Positions 30,404-36,374 of a DNA stretch of 37,690 nt are shown here, one piece after another. The notes under the pieces were generated by a model. The model made no database searches. It was not told the origin of the DNA and was given only the letters and a program-made list of their open reading frames with translations. A program made the position numbers and the translations under genes. The stretch is from assembly GCA_964475125.1 (NCBI GenBank), contig CAYYWP010000017.1, forward strand, positions 1 through 37,690, given 5' to 3'. The stretch's first letter is position 1. Each line of letters begins with the position of its first letter. The stretch comes from CAYYWP01 sp964475125 (GTDB lineage: Bacteria > Desulfobacterota > Binatia > HRBIN30 > CADEER01).

Positions 30404-31297
30404 CTACGCTCCACGCCGCCGTCGCAGCACCGCCACCGCGCCGATGGCAACCAGCAGCGCGAGCGCCAGCAGCACGCCGCTCCGCGAGATGACCGGTGCT
30501 GGAGCAGTCGGATCGGGCGAACAATTCCCGGCGTTGCCGGGATTGTCACACGACTCGCCCGGTGGGCAGACGGGCTCGGCGCAGCAGGTATCGTCCACGC
30601 AGTTGCCGGACATGCAGTCTGCCGGATCGTTGCAGCCGCCGCCGTTTGGGATGCCGGTGCTGGTGGGTGTCGCGGTCGGCGTGCTGGTCGGCGTATCGGT
30701 CACCGTCGCCGTGGGAGTAACGGTGGGCGTGTCAGTTATGGTTGCGGTGGGTGTCGCGGTCGGCGTGTTGGTCGGGGTGTCAGTTGGGGTGGCCGTGGGA
30801 GTGACAGTGGGCGTGTCCGTGTCCGTTGGGGTTGCGGTGGGCGTGTCCGTTGGCGTTGCCGTCGGGGTGTCGGTTGGGGTTGCCGTAGGCGTGTCGGTTG
30901 GGGTCGTCGTCGGCGTGAAACTGGGCTGGGGGTCGCAAAATCCTTGTTGCGAAATTGTGTTCTGAGAACAAGAATTGAACCCTTCAGGGCAATTGTCGGC
31001 AACACCATTCGAACAATCGGGGTCTTCGGTACACCTCACAAAAGTACACATACCCCCAGACGTAGTGGCGCAAAAGCTGACACAGTTCGCGCAAGAACTA
31101 GGCTCTTCGCTCTGCCCGCACCCAAAGTCTGTTGTGCAACGGCACACACAACACACAGCCTGCGCGACCGGCACCGAAGCCACGGTCGCCAGTGTCGTCA
31201 GGATGGCGACCTGCAGTGCGACCCGAAGTGTCCATCGTACACACCACCGGCAGGAGGTGCCTCGACCAGTGTGGCGCCGAACCCAGCCATCTTCCAT
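30404..31297 (-). CDS. Thr-Pro repeat, Cys-rich surface protein
   Basis: A 297-residue exported protein. The signal segment is at about 20-48 (VALQVAILTTLATVASVPVA), followed by a Cys-rich N-terminal domain (CCVCRC, CGQSEEPSSCANCVSFC). A central tract of about 90 residues is built on TDTPTATPTDTP-type repeats. Then come a second Cys module (CNDPADCMSGNCVDDTCC and CPPGESCDNPGNAGNC) and a C-terminal TM with an Arg tail (SGVLLALALLVAIGAVAVL, RRRR). The tail recalls CTERM-type sorting signals. ggaggag lies 7 bases ahead of the ATG at 31297. Cargo of the island; likely a surface-anchored stalk or adhesin. Convergent with the packaging genes. Confidence 0.75.
   Translation of the reverse strand: MEDGWVRRHTGRGTSCRWCVRWTLRVALQVAILTTLATVASVPVAQAVCCVCRCTTDFGCGQSEEPSSCANCVSFCATTSGGMCTFVRCTEDPDCSNGVADNCPEGFNSCSQNTISQQGFCDPQPSFTPTTTPTDTPTATPTDTPTATPTDTPTATPTDTDTPTVTPTATPTDTPTNTPTATPTATITDTPTVTPTATVTDTPTSTPTATPTSTGIPNGGGCNDPADCMSGNCVDDTCCAEPVCPPGESCDNPGNAGNCSPDPTAPAPVISRSGVLLALALLVAIGAVAVLRRRRGA
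30655..30915. repeat. Degenerate tandem repeats encoding the Thr-Pro tract
   Basis: About 260 bases of imperfect 12-24-base units (ggtgtcggt..ggcgtgtcggt type) within the surface-protein gene. The minus strand encodes Thr-Pro/Thr-Asp/Thr-Ala runs. Slippage here could alter length in steps of 12 bases without shifting the frame. Confidence 0.7.
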
Positions 31298-31461
31298 GCC
31301 TGGCTCCTCCCCAGCCGCATGCATTCGAGGCGTCCATATGCCTCCGTTGCGGCGCCGACTGTGTACTGCAGGCGGGTCAAGGACACAAGGAGATGAGCGT
31401 CAGTTCGATCGATGCCTCTAACTGGTGTTGTCCGAGATGCCGGCGGCCGGTGTGACGACCT

Positions 31462-32076
31462 TCAGGGAGAAGGTTGCCGCCAGTAGATCGCTCCCCACAG
31501 AAAACTCTTGTTCGCGGCGATGACATCCGGTCGCTTCGCGTACAGGTCAAGGACCCGGTCTCGAAAGAGTAACGGCTCGACCTCGAGAAGCTTCGCGCGG
31601 GCATCGAAGCGGATCGGGACCTTGAACTCCCCGCTCAATTCCCACGAGGAGGCCTTCTCGCCGCGATCGCGCCCCTTCGGCATAGCCTGATGCAAGAGTC
31701 CGTTTCTCATGACGTCCCAAAACTTCCCAGCGACTTCCGGCGAAAGGCCAAGGTCGGCCGCAAGCTGTCGAGCTCGAAACTCCTCACAATCGGCGTCGCG
31801 ATCCACGTCGACTCTTAGGGCATCCGCATAACGCTCGTAAAGCAGGCACGAAATCGCTAGTGCGATGAACCCCCCATCTCGACCAAGCTTCTTCAGGGGA
31901 TCCCGGTACCACAGATTGAACAGCTCCACCGGGTCGTCCTTGATGAACTGCATCGGCGGAACTCTGCCGGGTTCACCGCTGCGAGTCGGCATCGGCACTG
32001 TACCGCCGCGGTACGGAACATGGCCCGGAAATTCGATGAACATCGGAGGGCTGTCATCGTCCTTCGGATTAGTCAT
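31462..32076 (-). CDS. 204-residue protein, partner of an RHH protein
   Basis: A soluble protein with a Pro-rich, disordered-looking N terminus (about 1-45) and a helical core: DDPVELFNLWYRDPLKKLGR, GFIALAISCLLYERYADALR, then FWDVMRNGLLHQAMPKGRDR, FDARAKLLEVEPLLFRDRVL. I do not recognise it; similar proteins with NLWYR..LKKLGRD motifs exist as hypotheticals, as far as I can recall. Aggag lies 6 bases before ATG 32076, and the ATG overlaps the stop of the RHH gene (4 bases). It could be the effector of a toxin-antitoxin-like pair or a defence module. Confidence 0.6.
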   Translation of the reverse strand: MTNPKDDDSPPMFIEFPGHVPYRGGTVPMPTRSGEPGRVPPMQFIKDDPVELFNLWYRDPLKKLGRDGGFIALAISCLLYERYADALRVDVDRDADCEEFRARQLAADLGLSPEVAGKFWDVMRNGLLHQAMPKGRDRGEKASSWELSGEFKVPIRFDARAKLLEVEPLLFRDRVLDLYAKRPDVIAANKSFLWGAIYWRQPSP

Positions 32077-32258
32077 TTGTACTCCTGCTCGAGCGCATCG
32101 AGGCCACGCCCGATGGCCATCTTGAGAACTGTGCTGCGCGTGACCTTCATCATCGGGTCGCGGCTAATCTTGACGCGTAGCTTGTCGGCTCGCGCGAGAA
32201 AGTCCGAGGGGAGCCTCAAGGCTGTCTGGGCGCCGCTCAGTGTAGTCTTCTGCCTCAT
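32073..32258 (-). CDS. Ribbon-helix-helix DNA-binding protein
   Basis: A 61-residue protein with a CopG/Arc-type pattern: TALRLPSDFLARADKLRVKI (beta strand and helix 1) and VTRSTVLKMAIGRGLDALEQ (helix 2). Such proteins are repressors or antitoxins and autoregulate. gggaggtgg precedes the ATG at 32258. First gene of a two-gene operon with the 204-residue protein, and divergent from the gene at 32379 over 120 bases. Confidence 0.72.
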   Translation of the reverse strand: MRQKTTLSGAQTALRLPSDFLARADKLRVKISRDPMMKVTRSTVLKMAIGRGLDALEQEYK

Positions 32259-32303
32259 CCACCCCCACCTCCCTGTCGCGGCAAGGCACTACCATGCTTC
32301 CGG

Positions 32304-32333
32304 TTGACATGCAAAAGGGTTGCGATGTATACC
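32304..32333 (+). promoter_or_regulatory. Sigma-70 promoter for the integrase transcript
   Basis: ttgaca (32304-32309), an 18-base spacer and tatacc (32328-32333). It points to the gene at 32379. The -10 region overlaps an imperfect inverted repeat (gatgtat..atagcatc, 32325-32342) that could be an operator of the RHH protein. Position fits a start 35-40 bases before the gene's ATG. Confidence 0.55.
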
Positions 32334-32378
32334 ATAGCATCACTTTTACTCAACCGGGGACTGAGGAGGCCCCACACG

Positions 32379-32690
32379 ATGGCGAAGCGGAGCAAAGAGA
32401 ACGGAACGGGGACGGGAGCATCGGGCGGCAAGCGGCTCAAACTCGCGGACCTCTCAGCGCTGGACCGTGAGGCGATCGTCGTCGAGGTGCTTACGGTGGT
32501 GCTCGAAAACACCGACCGGGAGGGTTTGGGGGACCAGCTGTGCGAGCGCGACAACTCCCGGGCGCTCGCGGCGGCGCTGGGGGTGCCCTATCTCAGCATT
32601 GAGATGGCGTACTCGGATAACGTGGTGACGCCCGAGGACATCGAGCAGTGGCGGTACTTCGGCGAACGCGAGCAGGCGGTGGCGCGATGA
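32379..32690 (+). CDS. Small acidic protein, unknown
   Basis: A 103-residue soluble protein. A flexible Gly/Ser/Lys N terminus precedes a helical part (LADLSALDREAIVVEVLTVV, RALAAALGVPYLSIEMAYSD, DIEQWRYFGE). gaggagg lies about 9 bases ahead of ATG 32379. Its stop overlaps the start of the next gene (ATGA). Possibly a regulator of excision or integrase; no family recognised. Confidence 0.55.
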   Translation: MAKRSKENGTGTGASGGKRLKLADLSALDREAIVVEVLTVVLENTDREGLGDQLCERDNSRALAAALGVPYLSIEMAYSDNVVTPEDIEQWRYFGEREQAVAR

Positions 32691-32875
32691 CGGCGGCATT
32701 GAGTCGCCACGCTATCGACCAGCTGGTGTCTCGTTCGGTGCGCGAGGCGCTCGCCAGCGAGACGGAGAGCCCGGACGGTCAGCGCCGCCTGGCAGCATGG
32801 CTCGAGCGGCGGGGGTGGCGCGTGCATCCGCCCACCACGGCGGCGGGGTGCGAGAAGCGGAAGGGGGGTGGGTGA
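32687..32875 (+). CDS. Very small protein before the integrase
   Basis: A 62-residue protein (LSRHAIDQLVSRSVREALAS, LAAWLERRGWRVHPP). ATG 32687 overlaps the previous stop, and the TGA shares an A with the ATG of the integrase gene. The tight arrangement supports its being translated. No family recognised; the helix-rich, charged start suggests a small regulatory protein. Confidence 0.5.
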   Translation: MTAALSRHAIDQLVSRSVREALASETESPDGQRRLAAWLERRGWRVHPPTTAAGCEKRKGGG

Positions 32876-34206
32876 TGGCAGTGAAGTTGAAAGAGCGCCG
32901 GCCCGGCGAGTGGTGGCTGTATGTCCACCACAAGGGCAAGCGGTTCGCCAAGAAGCTCGGAGGCGACAAGCGGGCCGCGCTCGGCATCAGGCGGGAAGTC
33001 GAGCGGCGGTTAGCCGCGGGCGACCTGCGCGTTGGTCGGGAGCCCGAATCGACCGTGCCGACCGTCGAGCAGTACGCGACGCGCTACCTGGCGGCCATCG
33101 AGCACACGGTAAAGTATGCCACGTACGTGGACTACGAGACGAGCTTTCGGCTCCGCATCCTGCCGGCGCTCGGGTCGAAGCAGCTCGACCAGCTCACGCG
33201 GGTCGACATCAAGGACCTGGCCCTGACGTTGCGCCAGCAAGGGAAGTCGGCGCGGAACGTGCGGAAGACGATTGCCACGCTATCAAGCCTACTGAGCGAG
33301 GCGGTGGATGACGGACACATCGAAGCGAACCCCGCCGCTCGACTCGGCAAGCTGTTCCGCTCACCCGAGTTCCGCGAAGGCGACGTGCGCCGCGCCGTCA
33401 ATCCGCTCACGCGTGAGGAGCTCGCGCACCTGCTCCACACGGCACAAACGCACGCCATCGAACGCGCCGGGAAAGTCGTCTATCCGTACCGCGCGTCGTA
33501 TCCGTTCCTGCTGCTTCTCGCCCGCACCGGCCTGCGGCTCGGCGAAGCCGTCGCGCTCCAGTGGGGCGACCTCGATCCGCACGGCGGCTTTTTGGAAGTG
33601 CGCCGCGCCTTCGTGATGGGTCGCATCACGACGCCGAAGAACAAGAAGACACGGCGGGTCGACCTGTCGACCCAACTCCGCGCAACCCTAGAGCACTTGT
33701 GGCACGAGCGCTTCGAGCGCGTCGTCGCCATCGACCCGGAAGCCGAGGCGGCGCTCGAAGCCGAGCGGGCAGGGGCCCTCGACGCCTACGTGTTCAGCGA
33801 GAGCGACCGCCCAATGGACCCCGACAACTTCCGCCGCCGCGTCTTCGAGCCCCTATTGGTCGCGGCCGAGATGCGCAAGGTTCGCGTTCACGATTTGCGG
33901 CACACCTACGCCTCGCAGCTCATCGCCGCGGGCAAGGAACTGCACTACGTTCAAGAGCAACTCGGCCATCACAGCCCCGCCTTCACGCTCTCCGTCTACG
34001 GGCATCTTCTGCCCCGCGACCGCCGGGGCGAGGTCGACTGCCTCGACGACGCCCCCGCAACAAAACGCAACCCAGACGCAACCAGCGTCGCCGACTCATC
34101 GGTCACGCAAAAAGAAACCCCGCAACCTGTTGAGATTGCGGGGCTTTCGAGAGCGGGCGACCGGGGTCGAACCGGCGACCTTATGCTTGGCAAGCATACG
34201 CTCTAG
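32875..34206 (+). CDS. Tyrosine recombinase integrase
   Basis: A 443-residue integrase. Residues 1-60 resemble an AP2-like arm-binding domain (GEWWLYVHHKGKRFAKKLGG). The core-binding domain is at about 62-150 (VEQYATRYLAAIEHTVKYAT, LDQLTRVDIKDLALTLRQQG). The catalytic domain has Arg in ARTGLRLGEAVALQWGDLD, a Lys in the TPKNKKTRRVDL hairpin, HDLRHTYASQLIAAG (HxxR), QLGHHSP and the nucleophile Tyr in FTLSVYGHLLP. The reading frame then passes through the tRNA terminator and the att core, and the stop lies inside tRNA-Gly. ggggggtggg precedes the ATG. It drives integration and excision. Confidence 0.92.
   Translation: MAVKLKERRPGEWWLYVHHKGKRFAKKLGGDKRAALGIRREVERRLAAGDLRVGREPESTVPTVEQYATRYLAAIEHTVKYATYVDYETSFRLRILPALGSKQLDQLTRVDIKDLALTLRQQGKSARNVRKTIATLSSLLSEAVDDGHIEANPAARLGKLFRSPEFREGDVRRAVNPLTREELAHLLHTAQTHAIERAGKVVYPYRASYPFLLLLARTGLRLGEAVALQWGDLDPHGGFLEVRRAFVMGRITTPKNKKTRRVDLSTQLRATLEHLWHERFERVVAIDPEAEAALEAERAGALDAYVFSESDRPMDPDNFRRRVFEPLLVAAEMRKVRVHDLRHTYASQLIAAGKELHYVQEQLGHHSPAFTLSVYGHLLPRDRRGEVDCLDDAPATKRNPDATSVADSSVTQKETPQPVEIAGLSRAGDRGRTGDLMLGKHTL
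34109..34143 (-). terminator. Island-borne tRNA-Gly terminator
   Basis: ccccgcaa (34118-34125) pairs with ttgcgggg (34136-34143). Read on the minus strand the stem is followed by tttcttttt. It sits 6-9 bases past the 3' end of the tRNA and restores termination after insertion. It lies within the end of the integrase frame. Confidence 0.75.
34149..34196. repeat. attR: 48-bp core within tRNA-Gly
   Basis: Exact copy of 22797-22844. It supplies the anticodon loop, T arm and 3' acceptor strand of the intact tRNA, so integration leaves the tRNA functional. The two copies define the island ends. Confidence 0.92.
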
Positions 34207-34225
34207 CCAACTGAGCTACGCCCGC
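34152..34225 (-). tRNA. tRNA-Gly (anticodon GCC)
   Basis: A 74-base cloverleaf on the minus strand. The acceptor stem gcgggcg pairs with cgcccgc (34153-34159), and the discriminator base is U at 34152. The D arm has agctcagttggctagagc. The anticodon stem tatgc/gcata holds loop ttgccaa with GCC. The T arm is gccggttcgaaccccggtc. CCA is not encoded. It is intact although it serves as attachment site. Confidence 0.92.
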
Positions 34226-34378
34226 ATGTCGCCGGTGAATTAGCCGAGGGTGCTGGGTCTGTCAAAGGGGGCCAGCGGCAGAGAACGGGTCGGGCGCGCG
34301 GCCAAGTTTCGCAGAGAGCGTGAACCTTCTTCACCCCGCCGACGTAGTACGCGGCGAGAGCGTGAGGAGGAGATTGCC

Positions 34379-34765
34379 ATGACGGAAATGAAGCGCTGTC
34401 CGTATTGCGCCGAGGAGATCAGGGCCGAGGCGACGCGCTGTCGATACTGCCGCAGCCGACTGACGTCGTTCGAGAGCGACCGCTGGCATCGCAGCCATCC
34501 GGAGGGACGCGTGACCGGTGTCTCGGCGGCGGTGGCGCGCGCGCTGGCCATCCCGACCGCGGGCGTGCGGCTGGCGTTCATCGTGCTGACCTTTTTTCAC
34601 TTCCTCGGTCCGATCCTGTACGGCAGCTTGTGGCTGGTGATTCCCAAGCGGCCGGGAGCCGAGTCGCCGCTCGAGCGCCTCCTGCGTTGGGGTTTGGCGC
34701 AGGCCTCACGCCTGAGCGGGCGTCCGCTCGGGGGCTCCGGGCCGCCGCGGGTGATGCCATCCTGA
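34379..34765 (+). CDS. Zinc-ribbon PspC-domain protein (copy 1)
   Basis: A 128-residue protein. The N-terminal zinc ribbon KRCPYCAEEIRAEATRCRYC has CxxC...CxxC. A PspC domain follows (VTGVSAAVARALAIPTAGVR, then TM LAFIVLTFFHFLGPILYGSL and WLVIPKRPG). gaggagg lies 7 bases ahead of ATG 34379. PspC proteins are envelope-stress sensors of the inner membrane. It is probably co-transcribed with the ECF sigma factor 32 bases downstream. It is the first chromosomal gene right of the tRNA. Confidence 0.8.
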   Translation: MTEMKRCPYCAEEIRAEATRCRYCRSRLTSFESDRWHRSHPEGRVTGVSAAVARALAIPTAGVRLAFIVLTFFHFLGPILYGSLWLVIPKRPGAESPLERLLRWGLAQASRLSGRPLGGSGPPRVMPS

Positions 34766-34797
34766 GTGCCGCCGCGAAGCGCTAGCATGTACTCGCG

Positions 34798-35313
34798 ATG
34801 CCGACCGACGAGGCGCTCGTGGCGCGTGTGGCGACGGGCGACGAACAGGCGCTGCGCGTCTTGCTCGAGCGCTGGCAGCGTGCGCTGGCGCATTTCCTCT
34901 ACCGCCAGACCGGTGGGCAGGACGTGGAAGACCTCTACCAGGAGGTCTGGGTGCGCGTCGTCGGCGCCGCCGGGCGCTTCGATGCCAGTCGGCGTTTTTC
35001 GACCTGGCTCTTTCAGATCGCCGTCAACCTGTGTCGGGATTGGCACCGGCGGCGGCGACCGGACGTACACGAGTCGATCGACGTCCCGGATGCGGTCGGA
35101 CTGGCCCGCAGCGAATCGGCAATGGACGCCGCCAAGCTCCTGGCCCAGCTTCCCGAAGCCCAGCGCGAGGTCGTGGTGCTGCGCTATTTTCACGACCTGA
35201 GCGAGGATGATGTGGCGGCGGTCCTGGAAATTCCCAAGGGCACCGTGAAGAGCCGCATGCACCACGCGATCGCGTCCCTGCAGCGCCTGGTCGCGGCGGA
35301 GGCGCAAACATGA
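34798..35313 (+). CDS. ECF sigma factor
   Basis: A 171-residue sigma-70 of the extracytoplasmic-function type. Region 2: ALAHFLYRQTGGQDVEDLYQ and EVWVRVVGAAGRF, with the -10-binding helix FSTWLFQIAVNLCRDWHRRR. Region 4: LPEAQREVVVLRYFHDLSED and AVLEIPKGTVKSRMHHAIASL, an HTH for -35 recognition. No region 3. The stop overlaps the anti-sigma start by 4 bases, the usual pairing. It probably directs the PspC proteins and itself under envelope stress. Confidence 0.9.
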   Translation: MPTDEALVARVATGDEQALRVLLERWQRALAHFLYRQTGGQDVEDLYQEVWVRVVGAAGRFDASRRFSTWLFQIAVNLCRDWHRRRRPDVHESIDVPDAVGLARSESAMDAAKLLAQLPEAQREVVVLRYFHDLSEDDVAAVLEIPKGTVKSRMHHAIASLQRLVAAEAQT

Positions 35314-35753
35314 CGGCGCGCCAGCGTGACGCCCTGGCGGCGCACGTGGCCGAGTGTGAAGCCTGTCGGCCGCTCGCGCCGCCGCTGGCGCGGCTGGCGG
35401 CGGCGCTCGATGCCGCGCCGGTCGAGCTCGACGCCGCGGCGCTGTCACGGCAGGCCCTGCGGCGGGTCGCACCGCTGCTCGCGGCTCGGGCGCGGGGGGC
35501 GTTCTGGCCGCGGCTGACGCGCGTGCTCGGGATCGCGCTGCTCCCCTTGCCGGTGTTGATCGCGGTCGACGCGGTGCTGCTCGTCTGGCTGTACGGCCAG
35601 GTGTCGGCCTGGCTGCCGTCCGGGGTGGCGACCTATCTCATCGCCAGCTACGCGGCGATGGTCAGCATCTGTGTCGGCCTCGTCTACGCCGTGATCCCGC
35701 TCCTGCTCGGCCGCAGCGCGCCGCCGGCAGCGAGCCTCGAGGTGGAGGGATGA
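35310..35753 (+). CDS. Membrane anti-sigma factor, zf-HC2 type
   Basis: A 147-residue protein. The N-terminal HVAECEAC (H-x3-C-x2-C) is the ZAS/zf-HC2 zinc motif, followed by a helical linker. Two or three membrane helices lie at about 68-90 (VLGIALLPLPVLIAVDAVLL) and 105-135 (IASYAAMVSICVGLVYAVIP). It would hold the ECF factor at the membrane. ATG overlaps the sigma stop and its stop overlaps the next ATG (ATGA both times). Confidence 0.85.
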   Translation: MTARQRDALAAHVAECEACRPLAPPLARLAAALDAAPVELDAAALSRQALRRVAPLLAARARGAFWPRLTRVLGIALLPLPVLIAVDAVLLVWLYGQVSAWLPSGVATYLIASYAAMVSICVGLVYAVIPLLLGRSAPPAASLEVEG

Positions 35754-36115
35754 AAGCCTGTGCGTACTGCGCTGAGTCGATCCAAGACGAAGCGGTGAAG
35801 TGCCGCTACTGCGGCAGTGCCCTGAGCGGCTCGGTGCTGACGCGCGAGTGGTTCCGCCACCGCACCGGCCGCAAGATCGCCGGCGTGTGCGCCGGGCTGG
35901 CGGCGGAGTTCGGGATCGCGGCGACTCCGGTGCGACTGGCCTTCGTCCTCTTCACGCTGCTGGCCGGCGGGGCCGGCTTGGTGCTGTACGTGGTGCTGTG
36001 GGTGGTCATGCCGCTGCGCGAGGGGCCTCCATCCCTGCCCGGGCGGCCGAATGCCGGCGCATTGCCCGGCGCCGCGCCGCCGGCCGCGCTCGGCGAGCCG
36101 GGGGAGCGCCGCTGA
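35750..36115 (+). CDS. Zinc-ribbon PspC-domain protein (copy 2)
   Basis: A 121-residue paralogue of the protein at 34379: KACAYCAESIQDEAVKCRYC ribbon, then GRKIAGVCAGLAAEFGIAAT and VRLAFVLFTLLAGGAGLVLY with WVVMPLREG. It keeps the full PspC motif (RKIAGVCAGLAxxF) more faithfully than copy 1. Pro/Ala-rich tail of about 35 residues. Start overlaps the anti-sigma stop. It probably acts as membrane stress sensor or partner of the anti-sigma factor. Confidence 0.85.
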   Translation: MKACAYCAESIQDEAVKCRYCGSALSGSVLTREWFRHRTGRKIAGVCAGLAAEFGIAATPVRLAFVLFTLLAGGAGLVLYVVLWVVMPLREGPPSLPGRPNAGALPGAAPPAALGEPGERR

Positions 36116-36166
36116 TCGGCCGCCGTCCGTCCGGGAGCCTGGTGAACAGGCAGGTGGACCAGATCG

Positions 36167-36220
36167 CGCTCATCCTTCGACAAGCTCAGGACAGGTCCTG
36201 AGCTTGTCGAAGGATGAGCG
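36167..36220. repeat. Perfect 26-bp inverted repeat
   Basis: Arms 36167-36192 and 36195-36220 are exact reverse complements with only two bases (ag) between. The core cttcgacaagctcagg recurs in many bacterial genomes as a dispersed palindrome. It follows the PspC copy 2 gene by 51 bases and could fold as a strong hairpin or terminator. A degenerate relative lies at 14879-14925. Confidence 0.85.
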
Positions 36221-36374
36221 GGGACTGCTTGTGATGCGTCTCTTGACGGGCGGTGCGCGAGCTCCTGTGGCGGAAAGACGCCACAGATGAACAGCGAGCG
36301 GCGCGTCGGGGCTGAGTCTCGAGTCCCCCCCACCGGTTGCCGCCGGCGCCCCGCGCTGTCAAACTCGGCCCGTT

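Larger units (their letters stand above)
22797..34196. mobile_element. tRNA-Gly-integrated island with terminase genes (satellite-like)
   Basis: The boundaries are identical 48-bp direct repeats (22797-22844 and 34149-34196). The right copy is part of an intact tRNA-Gly and the left is only its 3' half. The integrase is adjacent to the right repeat, as usual. The cargo includes Xis-like HTH, RepA-like ATPase, terminase small and large subunits, a nuclease and unknown genes. No capsid, portal, protease, tail, lysin or holin gene is visible between the repeats. Satellite phage, degenerate prophage and integrative plasmid are the possible readings; the compact intact gene order favours the first. 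Confidence 0.85.

Noticed and set aside
30655..30915. CRISPR-like array
   Set aside because: Units are short, contiguous and coding; no unique spacers of constant length and no cas genes.
30444..30965. VGV-repeat plus-strand protein
   Set aside because: Reverse reading of the Thr-Pro repeat tract; the minus frame has signal peptide, Cys modules and ribosome-binding site.
22797..34196. Complete prophage
   Set aside because: No portal, capsid, tail, lysin or holin recognised; only packaging, replication and integration genes.
35806..36333. 175-codon minus-strand frame
   Set aside because: Antisense to the PspC copy 2 gene and runs through the palindromic repeat.
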